Shown: positions 42,163-52,693 of the stretch, piece after piece
Position numbering within the stretch: the stretch's first letter is position 1
How the letters are laid out: each line of letters opens with the position of its first letter
Assembly: GCA_026127925.1 (NCBI GenBank)
Contig: JAJSLM010000005.1
Location: 1 to 64,000 of the forward strand
DNA: 64,000 bases
Direction of reading: 5' to 3'
DNA from: Thermoplasmatales archaeon
Lineage (GTDB): Archaea > Thermoplasmatota > Thermoplasmata > Thermoplasmatales > Thermoplasmataceae
The notes under the pieces: generated by a model
Seen by the model: the letters and a program-made list of their open reading frames with translations, nothing else
Database searches by the model: none
What the model was told of the DNA's origin: nothing
Position numbers and translations under genes: made by a program

Positions 42163-43923
42163 ATGCAAAAATCGAATGGTTACAAACGAGATCTAGGATT
42201 GCTTAACCTTGTCATGTTAAACTCGATGGGTATGATAGGATCTGGGTGGCTCTTCGCGGAAATGTATACCAGTTCCTATGCCGGTTCTTTTGGTTCTGTG
42301 TTCTCATGGCTCCTGGGCGGAGTTATTGTCCTGCTCATTGCCTTGACGTTCATGGAGGTATCTTCTGCTTTCCCGAGGGCAGGTGGGTCGACCCCGATAG
42401 GGGAGTTCTCTCATGGGAAACTCGTAGGTTTCATTTCCGGCTGGGGGGCATGGCTGTCTGATGTAATGACGCCCCCCATAGAAGCTATTGCATCTGTGAC
42501 CTACCTGTCTTTTTTTATAAAAGGGATTGTGTCACCTACCGGTTCACTTGAGCTTTTAGGATATATTCTGGCAGTCGTCATATTGGTCATCATACTTCTT
42601 GTTAATCTTCTTTCTGTGAAAATGTTTGGAAACACTCTAACCGGAGTCATGGTATGGAAATGGGCAATTCCTGCTCTCGTAATTGTTACTCTGATACCAT
42701 TTTTCTTCCATGCGACCAATTTCACGGCCTACGGCTCTTTTTACAACGGTTATTCTGGGGTATTTTACGCATTGGTTCTGGGAGGAGTCATATTTTCTTT
42801 TGAAGGCTTCAGGGCTGCCGTAAACATGGCGGGTGAGGCAAAAAATAAAACATATATCTGGAAATCGGTCATTATTGCTCTTGTTTTGGTTATGGCCCTC
42901 TATGTCCTCCTGCAGATAGCTTTTGTCGGTGGAATTCGCTGGGATGTCTTTGGTATCACCCCAGGTGACTGGGGGGCACTCTCATCCTCCATAGTTGGAG
43001 GGCCATTCGCTCAGGTTGCCTCCGCTATTGGTCTTGGCTGGTTGGTAGTAATACTGATGATAGACGCTGTTATATCACCCGGAGGTGCAGGAATAAGCTA
43101 CGCTGCCTATCCTTCCAGAATATTCCAATCTATGTCCGAGTTTGGTTATGCCCCAAAGATGTTTTCAAAGTTGAGCAGCAAACATGTGCCAGCAAGAGCC
43201 CTGGTTCTTGGTTTTATATTGGGGTTGTTTTTTATTTATGAATTCCCAGGATGGCATCTACTAATAGGCATTTTGACATCAACGCTTGTTATTGCATACA
43301 TTGTCGGTCCCGCTTCGATAAACGTTTTAAGAAAAACTTCACCGAAAACTGAAAGGCCTTTCCAGCTCAGATACTCTAAAGTTATTGCCCCGCTTGCTTT
43401 CATCCTTACATTTTTAGTAGTTTATTGGTCCGGATGGCCTCTCTCTGGTGAAGTTGTTTTTGCCACATTGGCTGGTTTGTTCATGTTCACGTACTTCTAC
43501 CGCAAGATGTTTGAGGTTTCAAAAAAAGAGTTTATAACGCTCCTCATCCTCACAACATCAGTCGTTCTTGCTTCTCTGTTCATGCTCTTATTCCTGTACT
43601 ATTTCTACAATCTGGAATACGCGATTATTTCCATTGTAATAGCTCTATCTTTGGCTGTATATGCTCTAATAAGCCTATATTCTGAAAACAAAAAGTCAGA
43701 TATTATTTATGGTTCGTGGTTTATATTTGCTCTTCTTGCAATAGAATTTCTCTCACTGATCGGTCCAAGCCAGTATGGGGGGTACAATCTTATCAAATTC
43801 CCTTACGATTTCATTTCTGCCGCAGCGGCCGGATTGCTCTTCTACTTCTGGGCGCAGATCACAGGCCATAGAACCAAATCGTTGGACGATTACGATGTTT
43901 CGGAGGCTAACGATACCGCTTAG
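42163..43923 (+). CDS. APC-family amino acid permease
   Basis: A 586-residue permease with about 14 hydrophobic segments. The first helix has the APC break motif MIGSGWLF, then FPRAGGSTPIGEF in the second and SFEGFRAAVNMAGEAKNK in the loop before the later helices. It imports amino acids or amines by cation symport; substrate unknown. A palindrome and TATA box sit just upstream. It is longer than most APC members (about 450-500) owing to extra C-terminal helices. Confidence 0.85.
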   Translation: MQKSNGYKRDLGLLNLVMLNSMGMIGSGWLFAEMYTSSYAGSFGSVFSWLLGGVIVLLIALTFMEVSSAFPRAGGSTPIGEFSHGKLVGFISGWGAWLSDVMTPPIEAIASVTYLSFFIKGIVSPTGSLELLGYILAVVILVIILLVNLLSVKMFGNTLTGVMVWKWAIPALVIVTLIPFFFHATNFTAYGSFYNGYSGVFYALVLGGVIFSFEGFRAAVNMAGEAKNKTYIWKSVIIALVLVMALYVLLQIAFVGGIRWDVFGITPGDWGALSSSIVGGPFAQVASAIGLGWLVVILMIDAVISPGGAGISYAAYPSRIFQSMSEFGYAPKMFSKLSSKHVPARALVLGFILGLFFIYEFPGWHLLIGILTSTLVIAYIVGPASINVLRKTSPKTERPFQLRYSKVIAPLAFILTFLVVYWSGWPLSGEVVFATLAGLFMFTYFYRKMFEVSKKEFITLLILTTSVVLASLFMLLFLYYFYNLEYAIISIVIALSLAVYALISLYSENKKSDIIYGSWFIFALLAIEFLSLIGPSQYGGYNLIKFPYDFISAAAAGLLFYFWAQITGHRTKSLDDYDVSEANDTA

Positions 43924-44284
43924 TTTCATCAATTACTGCACCAGGGAATATAACTTTCCAATCAAATAAAGGTCGCATGAAACTACAATCTACTTTAGGT
44001 GTAACAATCTGAAATCCACTCCACAAATACTCATTGGTTGTAACAATCAATATTCCCATGTTTAACACAGCCGGAATGGTGATAGGTCCGCAGAACCGTG
44101 AAAGTGAGTCAAACAATATGGCAAAACCTGCGCCCTGAAACCCTGTTAAAGATGTACCATATGCAGAACGTTAAGAGTTTGTTCCAATGAAATCAAACAC
44201 TCTTAGCTTTGTTTCTAAATATTTACAAAATTCAGGAGCAGGGAAACGTTAACCTATTTTATACTAGTTATAAATTTCATACTG
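43924..44284. other. Gene-free interval between the permease and purE
   Basis: 361 bp. It has a repeated decamer TGTAACAATC (44000 and 44039, 39 bp apart) and, near 44257-44265, TTTATACTA about 24 nt before the purE ATG, a plausible promoter. A 69-codon minus-strand frame (43907-44116) overlaps the permease end and shows no family resemblance, so I do not call it. Confidence 0.5.
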
Positions 44285-44761
44285 ATGACAGTAAAGGTAG
44301 GAATTATCATGGGAAGTCGGAGTGACTACGAATACATGGTTGATGCTAGTACCGCTCTCAAAGATTTTGGAATTGAGACTGAGATGAAGATCGTTTCTGC
44401 TCACAGGACGCCGGATTACATGTACGATTATGCTAAGTCAGCTAAAAGTCGTGGTATCGAGGTCATTATCGCAGGTGCTGGAGGTGCCGCTCACCTGCCT
44501 GGGATGACCGCTGCTCTGACTACACTTCCGGTAATAGGCGTTCCTATTCCTTCTAAAAATTTGAAAGGCATCGATTCACTATTGTCTATAGTACAAATGC
44601 CTTCCGGAGTTCCGGTCGCCACTGTTGCAATAGGGGCCTCCAGAAATGCGGGTATCCTTGCTGCGAGAATTCTAGCGTTGAGCGATGGTAAAGTGGCCAA
44701 GAAGCTGGAGAATTTCATGGAATCTCAAACAAGAAAAGTGTTAGAGGAAAAACTAGAATGA
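44285..44761 (+). CDS. purE: N5-carboxyaminoimidazole ribonucleotide mutase PurE
   Basis: 158 residues. [27 protein letters not shown] and [13 protein letters not shown] are the class I PurE motifs, including the active-site His. It moves the carboxyl group of N5-CAIR to CAIR in purine synthesis. Its stop overlaps the purK start by four bases (ATGA). Confidence 0.95.
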   Translation: MTVKVGIIMGSRSDYEYMVDASTALKDFGIETEMKIVSAHRTPDYMYDYAKSAKSRGIEVIIAGAGGAAHLPGMTAALTTLPVIGVPIPSKNLKGIDSLLSIVQMPSGVPVATVAIGASRNAGILAARILALSDGKVAKKLENFMESQTRKVLEEKLE

Positions 44762-45834
44762 ACATCGGTATCATTGGTGGTGGCCAGCTAGGCTGGATGA
44801 TGATTAATGAATCGAAAAAACTTGGTTATAATTTTAATGCAATTGATAAGGAAATGAGTTATCCTGGAGTTAAGATCTCGGATCATGGTTTTGTTTATGA
44901 TCAATTCAAGGAGTTCGTTGACTCTAGCGATGTGGTCACTTATGAATTCGAGCATGTTGATAGCAGGGTTCTCGAATATGCAGATTCGATGAACAAGCTA
45001 AAACCAGGGCTTTTCCCTATAGAGCTGAAACGGGATAGATCTAAGGAAAAGAAATTTCTAAAAGACCTGTCTCTCCCCACTGTTCACTTTAGGATTGCAA
45101 ATTCCTTGGCAGCGCTTGAGCAACTGGAATTACCTGAGAAGTGCATTGCCAAGACCGCCATGTACGGCTATGATGGCAAGGGGCAGTTTCTCATAACAGG
45201 CGGAAAGATTCCTGATGGTATGCCAGATGAAAAATATGTTGTTGAAGATTACATGGACTTTGACGCTGAAGCGTCGCTTATTGCTTCGCGGTCTATCGAT
45301 GGAAAGATTTCTTTCCACGCCCCCTCATTAAATGTAAACAAAAACGGAATGTTATTGTACAATGTCGCTCCTTTTTCAGACTTTGGAATGAAGTCTATAG
45401 TTGAGAAACTTCTAAAAGGCCTTAATTACGTAGGAACGATGGGCGTTGAATTCTTTATAAAAGATGGAAAAGCCTACGTTAATGAATTTTCCCCAAGGGT
45501 TCACAATTCTGGACACCATACACTCTTAGGTTCTTCAATTTCACAATTTGAGCAGCATATCAGGGCAATTACTGGTCTTCCCATCCCGGATCCGGTACTA
45601 CTTTCACCAAGCGGGATAATAAACATAATTGGCAGAGATTTAGATTCGCAGTTAAGAACTAGGATACTTGAGGTGCCATCTACACAAATATACTGGTATG
45701 GAAAGAGCGGGGTTCGTAAAAGAAGAAAATTGGGACATGTAAATGTCGTTGGCGAAACAACTGAAATCGTTAAAGAAAGAATATCACAGCTTGAAAAAAT
45801 AATATACGGAAACCACATAGACGATTTTATCTAG
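44758..45834 (+). CDS. purK: N5-carboxyaminoimidazole ribonucleotide synthase PurK
   Basis: 358 residues of ATP-grasp fold. [20 protein letters not shown] at the start, [12 protein letters not shown] in the ATP lid and [13 protein letters not shown] in the catalytic part are all conserved. It makes N5-CAIR from AIR, bicarbonate and ATP, feeding PurE encoded just upstream. Confidence 0.93.
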   Translation: MNIGIIGGGQLGWMMINESKKLGYNFNAIDKEMSYPGVKISDHGFVYDQFKEFVDSSDVVTYEFEHVDSRVLEYADSMNKLKPGLFPIELKRDRSKEKKFLKDLSLPTVHFRIANSLAALEQLELPEKCIAKTAMYGYDGKGQFLITGGKIPDGMPDEKYVVEDYMDFDAEASLIASRSIDGKISFHAPSLNVNKNGMLLYNVAPFSDFGMKSIVEKLLKGLNYVGTMGVEFFIKDGKAYVNEFSPRVHNSGHHTLLGSSISQFEQHIRAITGLPIPDPVLLSPSGIINIIGRDLDSQLRTRILEVPSTQIYWYGKSGVRKRRKLGHVNVVGETTEIVKERISQLEKIIYGNHIDDFI

Positions 45835-46140
45835 CTATCTCGTCACCGGACCGTTGTCGATCCTTTGCTCATAACTTTCAATCTCTTGTGCCCGGTTATA
45901 GGTAACTACAGTCAAAAAAATACCCGTTTTGATCTTTCAGGCCTAATCTCTGACAATATGCATCCCCCAGCTTTCCAGGATACACTGATCATTACCTACA
46001 CGTCAACTGCAAAGATAGGATGCCACTTTGAATTCGGTCCTCCTGATAAAATGGAAGATGAGAAATAGGTAGTCAATGAATTTAATCGAATAAAAATCCC
46101 TTATTGTAGGCATCTGAGCAGGAATGTAAGATCTCCGAGT
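45835..46140. other. Gene-free interval after purK
   Basis: 306 bp between convergent genes. A 67-codon plus-strand frame at 45865-46068 gives no recognisable protein and has no promoter-like spacing, so I see nothing firm here. Confidence 0.4.
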
Positions 46141-47289
46141 TCATTTGGTCATTTCGTCCTTATAAGATTCTATAACTGAACGCGCTATTACAAGTTTTCG
46201 TATCTCGGTAGTGCCGGCAGCAATTTCTCCGATCACGGAATCTCTTAGAAGTCTTTCCACTGGGAAATCTGTAGTGTAACCATAACCTCCAAGTATCTGC
46301 ACAGCATCTTTCGCTATTTGAATTGCCGTTTCAGAAGCCAGCATAATGGAAGCAGCAGCATATTTTGGATCAGAAACCTTATCTTGTGCTAGAATTATGG
46401 CTTTATAGGCAAGTAATTTTGCCGCTTCTAGCCTTGTAAACATGTACGCTATTTTTTCCTGTATCAATTGGTAATCAGATATGGGTTTCCCGAATTGCTT
46501 TCGCTTTTTCGCGTACACTACTGCTTCGTCCATTGCTCTCCTCGCTATCCCCAAGGGAAGGAATGCCATGGTAGCCCTTTCCGCGTTTAAACCTTCATAT
46601 ATTACTCTTTTTCCACCACCTTCTTCACCAAGGATTCGGTCTCTATCCACCTCAACATCACGGAACACGACTTCACCTGTTGGAGATCCACGCATTCCCA
46701 TCTTATCTATTAATCCAGGCGTTTGAACTCCATCCTCGCGCCTTAAAATAAATGCAGAATAGTTTGAAGATTCTCTGGCATAAACAAGGAAAACATCCGC
46801 TATTGGAGCGTTTGTTATGAACATTTTTGAGCCATTTATTATGAAACGATTGCCCGTTTTCCTGTAACTTGTTGTCATCCCGCCAATTGCATCGGATCCG
46901 GCTCCAGGTTCAGTCAGGCAGAGGGAACCAATCCATTCACCGAGTGCAAGCTTTCTTGCGAATTCCTCCCTTTGTCCTTCTGTGCCATTTCTATAAATAT
47001 TATCCAGTACCAGATTGCTGTGTCCGCCATAGGAGAGAGCTAGTGAAGCCGAATGATACGCTATCTCTTCCACTATCACGCCAAAAGTCAGGTAATCCAG
47101 CCCTGCGCCACCAAATTTTTCGGGAATGGTAATGCCAAGCAATCCAAATTTTCCCATTTTGGTTAGAATGTCTTTGACCATCGTCGGTTCTTTTTCAATC
47201 TTTTTTGCATTTGGTTCAATCTCTCTCTTTGAAAATTCCTCAGTCAGTTCTTTTATTGAGAATACATCATTTGGCAAATTAAAGTCCAT
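46141..47289 (-). CDS. Acyl-CoA dehydrogenase
   Basis: About 382 residues, the normal family size. LCLTEPGAGSDAIGG, the flavin-binding FIINGSKMFITNA, and the C-terminal DAVQILGGYGYTTDFPVERL with EIRKLVIAR are clear. The catalytic Glu is expected in the region shortly before that end (VERLLRDSVIGEIAAGTTEI). It makes enoyl-CoA with an electron-transferring flavoprotein. The ATG at 47289 (MDFNLPNDVF) follows GGTGA and gives the family start; the longer frame to 47376 adds a basic stretch unlike the family. It lies downstream of an acyl-CoA ligase gene. Confidence 0.9.
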   Translation of the reverse strand: MDFNLPNDVFSIKELTEEFSKREIEPNAKKIEKEPTMVKDILTKMGKFGLLGITIPEKFGGAGLDYLTFGVIVEEIAYHSASLALSYGGHSNLVLDNIYRNGTEGQREEFARKLALGEWIGSLCLTEPGAGSDAIGGMTTSYRKTGNRFIINGSKMFITNAPIADVFLVYARESSNYSAFILRREDGVQTPGLIDKMGMRGSPTGEVVFRDVEVDRDRILGEEGGGKRVIYEGLNAERATMAFLPLGIARRAMDEAVVYAKKRKQFGKPISDYQLIQEKIAYMFTRLEAAKLLAYKAIILAQDKVSDPKYAAASIMLASETAIQIAKDAVQILGGYGYTTDFPVERLLRDSVIGEIAAGTTEIRKLVIARSVIESYKDEMTK

Positions 47290-47426
47290 CCTATTCACCG
47301 TTTTGCTTGCAATCGGACAAGAGTAGTTCAAATTTTGTTTGTTATTTCGACGAGGATTGTATTTTTTCCATGACATTAAAGCATGCTAGAAAATTCACCT
47401 GACTTGAAAGGATTAAAGAAGAATCA

Positions 47427-49103
47427 TTAGGAACTATTCCTCGATACTTTTAGTTTCTTGGCAATATAATCTGTCATCTTTATAGCCTCACTTTCCTTCA
47501 TGTTTTTTAGTTTAAATTTTTCGGTTCTTCCAGTTGGTGTCTTTGGTAGGTTCGGGATCATCTTTATGTAGTTTGGAATCCAGAAATTCGGCATGTTACC
47601 GATACAATAGTCAATAATCTCCTCTGGTGATAATCTATCATCCATCGGGACAACAACCGCCAGAACCTCCTCGTCTCCATTTTCGAATTTAAGAGGTACG
47701 ACAGCAGCATCCTTTATACGTTCATACTTAAGTAATGTCTGTTCAACCTCGAAAGATGATATGTTCTCCCCCTTTCTCCTTATTGCATCTTTAGCTCTGT
47801 CAACAAAGTAAATATTGCCGTTCTCATCATACCTTCCGAGATCACCCGTGTGGAACCACAAATCTCTGAAAGCCTCGAACGTTTCTTCTTTCATTCCGTA
47901 GTACTCTTTAAAGGTGGCAAAAGGAAGCCTTGGTCGGATCAAAATTTCCCCTGTCTCGCCCATTTTTACCGGAAGATCTCTTTTGTCTACTATGGAGACC
48001 TCAAAAGGCGGCGCAGGTTTACCGCAACTGCCGGGAGGATTCCTCCCAGAAATAACAACGCTAAATGGAGATGTTACTGGTATACCTGCTTCTGTTCCCC
48101 CGTATCCGCCTGTGATCCGAATACCAAAACGCTCCACTGCAGCATTCCAGATCTCTTTTGATGAGTAAGCTATCGCTATGAGTTGTCCGTGCTTTCTCTC
48201 GATTTCCGACTGAGGCTGTTTCAACAGCGCTTCCAGTATAGGTCCAACAGCATGGAAATGCGTAACACCATATTTGTTTACGTCGTTCCAGAACTCGCGT
48301 GGATTGAATTTCTCAACAAGGACAAGCGTTGAGTTTGCAAGCATGGAGGATATTGTTGCAAGATCCAGCGCCATTATATGAAAGAGTGGTAGGTACACGT
48401 AAACTACACTGTTTGCATTCACTCCACCTGCATCAATCATGTCCAAAGCTGTGAGTAGAAACTCAGAATTCGTCTCAACAACAACTTTGGACCTGCCTGT
48501 AGTCCCTGACGTTAGTATCATTGCACTCGGATCGTTCCAGCTTGTACTAATCCCTGGTATTTTCGCTTCAGCTACATTTGCAAGTTTGTCAAATTCAACG
48601 TACTTACTGATTTTGTCTTTGTACCTATCTTCTATATCACCAAAAATTATGGTATTTTCAACAAGTTTAAGCTGATCAACAACCTCAAGGTACTGGGGAA
48701 GCAGTCTTGAGTCTACGAAAACATATTTAGCTTCGGGCTGGATTAAGTTATATAACAATGAATCTTTGATAAAAGCTGTATTAACAGTTACCGGAACAGC
48801 CCCAGCCTTCAGGACAGCGAAATAGGCAATAATCCATTCTGGAGAATTAAGACCAAAAATTGCAATTCTGTCGCCGCGAGAAACGTCAAGTCCGATTAAA
48901 GAATAGGCCATTTTATCCGTTATTTCATTCATTTCCCTGTAAGTATATCTGATTCCATTCTCAAATATAAGCCAGGTTTTATCTCCATTTTCTTTCGCTT
49001 TTTCTCTCAGGAGATTGGCGATAGAGTTGTACTTTTCTAGACATTCCTGATAGACCTCTAGATCATAGAATCCTTCTTTTTTTGTCGGATCAGGTGGAAA
49101 CAT
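47427..49103 (-). CDS. AMP-forming acyl-CoA ligase 1
   Basis: 558 residues. The P-loop AMILTSGTTGRSKVV, the YGGTEAG motif, and WFHTGDLGRYDENGNIYFVDR with the C-terminal KTPTGRTEKFKLK lysine region are all present. It activates an acid to its CoA thioester. A CTTTATTTAG box on the minus strand is about 26 nt before the ATG. It is upstream of, and co-oriented with, the acyl-CoA dehydrogenase gene, so it likely supplies that enzyme's substrate. Confidence 0.88.
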   Translation of the reverse strand: MFPPDPTKKEGFYDLEVYQECLEKYNSIANLLREKAKENGDKTWLIFENGIRYTYREMNEITDKMAYSLIGLDVSRGDRIAIFGLNSPEWIIAYFAVLKAGAVPVTVNTAFIKDSLLYNLIQPEAKYVFVDSRLLPQYLEVVDQLKLVENTIIFGDIEDRYKDKISKYVEFDKLANVAEAKIPGISTSWNDPSAMILTSGTTGRSKVVVETNSEFLLTALDMIDAGGVNANSVVYVYLPLFHIMALDLATISSMLANSTLVLVEKFNPREFWNDVNKYGVTHFHAVGPILEALLKQPQSEIERKHGQLIAIAYSSKEIWNAAVERFGIRITGGYGGTEAGIPVTSPFSVVISGRNPPGSCGKPAPPFEVSIVDKRDLPVKMGETGEILIRPRLPFATFKEYYGMKEETFEAFRDLWFHTGDLGRYDENGNIYFVDRAKDAIRRKGENISSFEVEQTLLKYERIKDAAVVPLKFENGDEEVLAVVVPMDDRLSPEEIIDYCIGNMPNFWIPNYIKMIPNLPKTPTGRTEKFKLKNMKESEAIKMTDYIAKKLKVSRNSS

Positions 49104-49503
49104 CTAAAAGACATGTCGTTAGCGCTAAATAAAGTTGTCTCCTTCTCTTGTAATGATAATCCTCCTTTATCATTATACCTGAAGAATATTATCAAATTTC
49201 TTTACTTAAGAAATAAAGAATATTCCCCGCGTCGCTCGATCTATTTTAATCGCTAAGAACCAGAAAAAGTTTCACATTGATAAAAAAGTACTCAAATTAC
49301 TCTCCAAGTAATCTGAAAGAATGATACAGCTCAGTTGAAACTTTTATACAATCCAATCCTTTTCACCCCACAGTTTCACATTCTGCATATCACTTGATCT
49401 CTTGAACTTTGTGAATAAAAATGCCCTGATCGACATTTGGGGGCAAAATGTCCAATTACCTATCAATGAAAAAGAGTAATGGTTTTCTATGTTATATTTT
49501 ATT
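49104..49503. other. Divergent promoter region of two acyl-CoA ligase genes
   Basis: About 400 bp without a gene. It holds an imperfect hairpin GACATTTG-GGGG-CAAAATGTC (49432-49452), 52 bp before the start of ligase 2, which could be an operator for fatty-acid-responsive control. Confidence 0.4.
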
Positions 49504-51162
49504 ATGACTGAAAAAGTATGGTTCAGAAACTGGAATGAGAATATAACAAAAACCCTTGAGTACCCGGAGATATCGGTTGATAAGATTTTTCAGAAATCCG
49601 CAGAGTGGTACCCGGAAAAACCATTTATGATTTTTTACGGGAATAGAATAGACTATGGTACGGCTTGGAGACATATTCTTGGACTATCCGCTTCCCTAAA
49701 GAGTCTTGGAATAAAGAAGGGAGATCGCGTTGGAATTTCCATGCAGAATTCCCCTAATTGGGTCATATCATTTTTTGGCATAATTAACTCAGGTGGTATC
49801 GTTGTCCTGTTAAATCCAATGCTGAAATCGGAGGAGTTGACCCTTATAGCAAAAGACAGTGGGTTGAAACTTATTCTTACAACAGATGATCTTTTAACTA
49901 ACGTCCAGAGCGTTGCATCAGGCCTTGATTTAAAAGTAATGTCCGGCAGTGTTAGTTCCTTTCTACCTAATTTACACTCAATTCCCGTGCCAGCACAAAT
50001 AAACAAGAACTATGATAGGGACAACGCATTGTCCTGGGATGATGCAATAGAACACGATAGCGATTCTGATCATGAAAGGATATCATCAAACGACACCGCG
50101 ATGATAGCTTATACCTCTGGTACAACTGCTGTTCCGAAAGGCTGTGTCCACACTCATAGTTCAATAATTGCAAATGCAATGGCATCTGCCTACTGGAGAG
50201 GCGTCACTCCGGCATCAGTAGAACTCTCCGTTGCACCTTTCTTCCATGTGACAGGCTTATCGTTCTCAGTGCTTGGTCCGATATATGAGAGTGCGACGAT
50301 TGTTCCCCTGTATAGGTGGGATAGACAGGCCGCTGTGGAAAGCATTGAGAAATTTAAAGTGACACACTGGGTCACAGTTCCTACCATGATTGCTGATCTG
50401 CTTGCCATGCCGGATCTTGAAAAACGTGATTTTTCGTCTTTGACATTTATTGGTGGAGGCGGGGCAGCTGTTCCTAAACCACTTCTCGAAAGACTTGAGA
50501 ATCTTGTTCATCTTAATTTTGTTGAGGGTTACGGAATGACTGAGATGATGGGACAGACGCACGTGAATCCGACAAGAAAGAGAAAACCAGGAAGCATTGG
50601 AATCCCGCAATTTGGTGTCGATGCAAAGATAATAGATCCTGATACCGGGAAGGTTCTTGATCCTCGCAAAATAGGGGAGATAGTATTTAACGGGCCTTCC
50701 CAGTTTAAAGAATATTTTGGTAAAAGAAAAGATACTGCGGAGGCCATGATTGATATCGATGGAATCCCATATCTGCGTAGCGGTGACATAGGTTATATGG
50801 ATGAAGACGGTTTCTTCTTCATTGTTGATCGCCTAAAGAGAATGATAAACAGGGCGGGTTTCAAGGTCTGGCCACTTGAGGTGGAAAATGTTCTTTATGG
50901 GATTCCTGGAATAAAAGAATGTTGTGTTATATCCACTCGCGACAACAGGGTCGGAGAGGAGGTCAAGGCTGTAATTGTACCTAAGCCTGGATTTGAGGGA
51001 AATATTCATGAAGATGACATAATTAAACACTGCAAGGAACACCTGGCAGACTACAAATATCCAAGAGTAATTGAATTCGTAAACGAAATTCCAAAAACCG
51101 GGTCAGGAAAAATCGACTGGAGACTCCTTCAGGAAAGAGAGAATTCAAAAATAAGAACGTGA
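49504..51162 (+). CDS. AMP-forming acyl-CoA ligase 2
   Basis: 552 residues; start MTEKVWFRNWNENITKTLEY, typical for fatty-acid-type ligases (an ATG five codons earlier at 49489 is also possible). The P-loop is MIAYTSGTTAVPKGCVH, followed by VEGYGMTEMMG, SGDIGYMDEDGFFFIVDRLK and the lysine in PKTGSGKIDWR. It is a diverged paralogue of ligase 1, on the other strand. With thiolase and dehydrogenase genes downstream it points to catabolism of a carboxylic acid. Confidence 0.88.
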   Translation: MTEKVWFRNWNENITKTLEYPEISVDKIFQKSAEWYPEKPFMIFYGNRIDYGTAWRHILGLSASLKSLGIKKGDRVGISMQNSPNWVISFFGIINSGGIVVLLNPMLKSEELTLIAKDSGLKLILTTDDLLTNVQSVASGLDLKVMSGSVSSFLPNLHSIPVPAQINKNYDRDNALSWDDAIEHDSDSDHERISSNDTAMIAYTSGTTAVPKGCVHTHSSIIANAMASAYWRGVTPASVELSVAPFFHVTGLSFSVLGPIYESATIVPLYRWDRQAAVESIEKFKVTHWVTVPTMIADLLAMPDLEKRDFSSLTFIGGGGAAVPKPLLERLENLVHLNFVEGYGMTEMMGQTHVNPTRKRKPGSIGIPQFGVDAKIIDPDTGKVLDPRKIGEIVFNGPSQFKEYFGKRKDTAEAMIDIDGIPYLRSGDIGYMDEDGFFFIVDRLKRMINRAGFKVWPLEVENVLYGIPGIKECCVISTRDNRVGEEVKAVIVPKPGFEGNIHEDDIIKHCKEHLADYKYPRVIEFVNEIPKTGSGKIDWRLLQERENSKIRT

Positions 51163-51172
51163 ACCGAAAATC

Positions 51173-51535
51173 TCAGTTCAGATCGAAAAGAAGTCCGTTC
51201 TCATTTCCTCCTGATAGATGAACGCTTTTGCCTATCAGGTTTCCCAATTCCGGTTTATAGTTCTCGATCCTTGCCTGTAGTTTCGCTCCGTTTTCAAGCC
51301 TTATAACAGCAATCGCGAATGGCGCCTTCTGCTGAAGCTCTTCAGGAACAACATGCTGTACGGTGTATGCTAATACTTTGCCATTTCGAGGAAACTCCTT
51401 ATCTTCTATTTCACTGGAGCCACAGAAAGGACAAAGTTCAACCGATGTTAGCCATTCATGATTGCAGGATCGACAATGATAACCAAGGAACCTGCCATTT
51501 TTGAGCCCAGAAACATAATCCCTCACGTTGTGCAT
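51173..51535 (-). CDS. Zinc-ribbon OB-fold (DUF35) partner of thiolase
   Basis: 120 residues. The N-terminus has a rubredoxin-like zinc ribbon, CRSCNHEWLTSVELCPFCG, followed by an OB fold with GKVLAYTVQHVVPEELQQK and PFAIAVIRLENGA. Such proteins sit beside archaeal thiolases and HMG-CoA synthases and channel CoA substrates in a complex. Its start codon directly follows the thiolase stop, consistent with a complex. Confidence 0.88.
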   Translation of the reverse strand: MHNVRDYVSGLKNGRFLGYHCRSCNHEWLTSVELCPFCGSSEIEDKEFPRNGKVLAYTVQHVVPEELQQKAPFAIAVIRLENGAKLQARIENYKPELGNLIGKSVHLSGGNENGLLFDLN

Positions 51536-52693
51536 TTATCTCGACCTCCTGAAAATATTTATGGACACAGAGCCCCCCGTTGCACCCACGTTATGCGTCA
51601 ACCCTATCGAGGGATTGCTGACTTGTCTGTGAGGGTCCACCTTGTAAAGCATCTGATCGTGAATCTCAACAATCTGAGCGACACCGGTTGCCGAAATCGG
51701 ATGCCCCTTGGCCTTCAATCCACCGGATGAATTAATCGGAATCTTTCCGTCAAATGCAGTAAGACCCTCAAGAGTAGCTTTTCCAGCCTCACCCTTCTTG
51801 AAGAAGCCAATATCCTCAAGCGCCATTAATTCAGCTATGGTAAAACAGTCATGGACCTCTGCGAAAGAAATATCCTTAAGTTCAATACCCGCGGTTTTAA
51901 GTGCCTTCTGAGTGGCTATTTGTGCACCAGGAATACCAGTAAGTTCCTCGCGATCCTGTAGTGTAGCCCGACTTCCCGCTCTGGCAGATGAAAGGACTTC
52001 AATCCGTTCCTGACCATCAAAGTTAAAATCCTCATTCGCCAACACAACTGCTGAAGCACCATCGCTAAAAGGACACGCATCATAAAGCTTAAGTGGACTT
52101 GCAACAACTGGGCTTTTCAAGTAGGTTTCCATGTCAATTGCCTTCTGAAGATGTGCCTTAGGATTAAAGGTGCCATTCCTATGGTTTTTGATCGAGACAG
52201 AGCCAAGCATCTCCTCAGTGGTTCCGTAAAGATGCATGTGAGCACTCGCCATGAGCGCATAGAGACCAGGGAAAGTCACGCCATTTATGCCTTCATACCA
52301 ATGATCGCTTGCCATTGCAAAATATCTTGTGTTCTCAGGAGTCTTGTTCATGCTAAGTTTTTCATAACCAACAACGAGCGCTACTTTATAGTAGCCAGAT
52401 GAAAGCGCAATGTATGCCTGGTTGAATGCTGCGCTACCTCCAGAACACGCTGATTCGATGGAAAGACTCGGGACCTCTGGTATTCCAAGCGCACTATTAA
52501 TTATGGGACCTACGTGCAATTGATTTTCTCCTATGCCAAATGCGTTAGATACGTAGGTCGATTCCATATCGTGGGGCGCAACGCCTGATTCTTGAATGGC
52601 TTCCTTTGCAGCTTCAATAGCCAGTTCCCTGCCAGATTGCTCAAGTTTCCCAAATTTTGTCATGCCAGTTCCGATTACATATACTTTCTTCAT
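51536..52693 (-). CDS. Acetyl-CoA acetyltransferase (SCP-x-type thiolase)
   Basis: 385 residues. The active Cys lies in SIESACSGGSAAF; the later catalytic residues are in EVHDCFTIAEL, NSSGGLKAKGHPISATG and LTHNVGATGGSV. The HDCF and absence of a second Cys in CxGxG place it in the SCP2/archaeal branch that works with DUF35 proteins. It starts inside the stop of the upstream dehydratase-like gene (4-bp overlap). Confidence 0.88.
   Translation of the reverse strand: MKKVYVIGTGMTKFGKLEQSGRELAIEAAKEAIQESGVAPHDMESTYVSNAFGIGENQLHVGPIINSALGIPEVPSLSIESACSGGSAAFNQAYIALSSGYYKVALVVGYEKLSMNKTPENTRYFAMASDHWYEGINGVTFPGLYALMASAHMHLYGTTEEMLGSVSIKNHRNGTFNPKAHLQKAIDMETYLKSPVVASPLKLYDACPFSDGASAVVLANEDFNFDGQERIEVLSSARAGSRATLQDREELTGIPGAQIATQKALKTAGIELKDISFAEVHDCFTIAELMALEDIGFFKKGEAGKATLEGLTAFDGKIPINSSGGLKAKGHPISATGVAQIVEIHDQMLYKVDPHRQVSNPSIGLTHNVGATGGSVSINIFRRSR

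Noticed and set aside
43907-44116. 69-codon minus-strand frame after the APC permease
   Set aside because: It overlaps the end of the permease and shows no recognisable motif or promoter; kept only as a note in the interval entry.
45865-46068. 67-codon frame after purK
   Set aside because: No family features, no TATA spacing, and it ends shortly before a convergent gene; chance frame is as likely.
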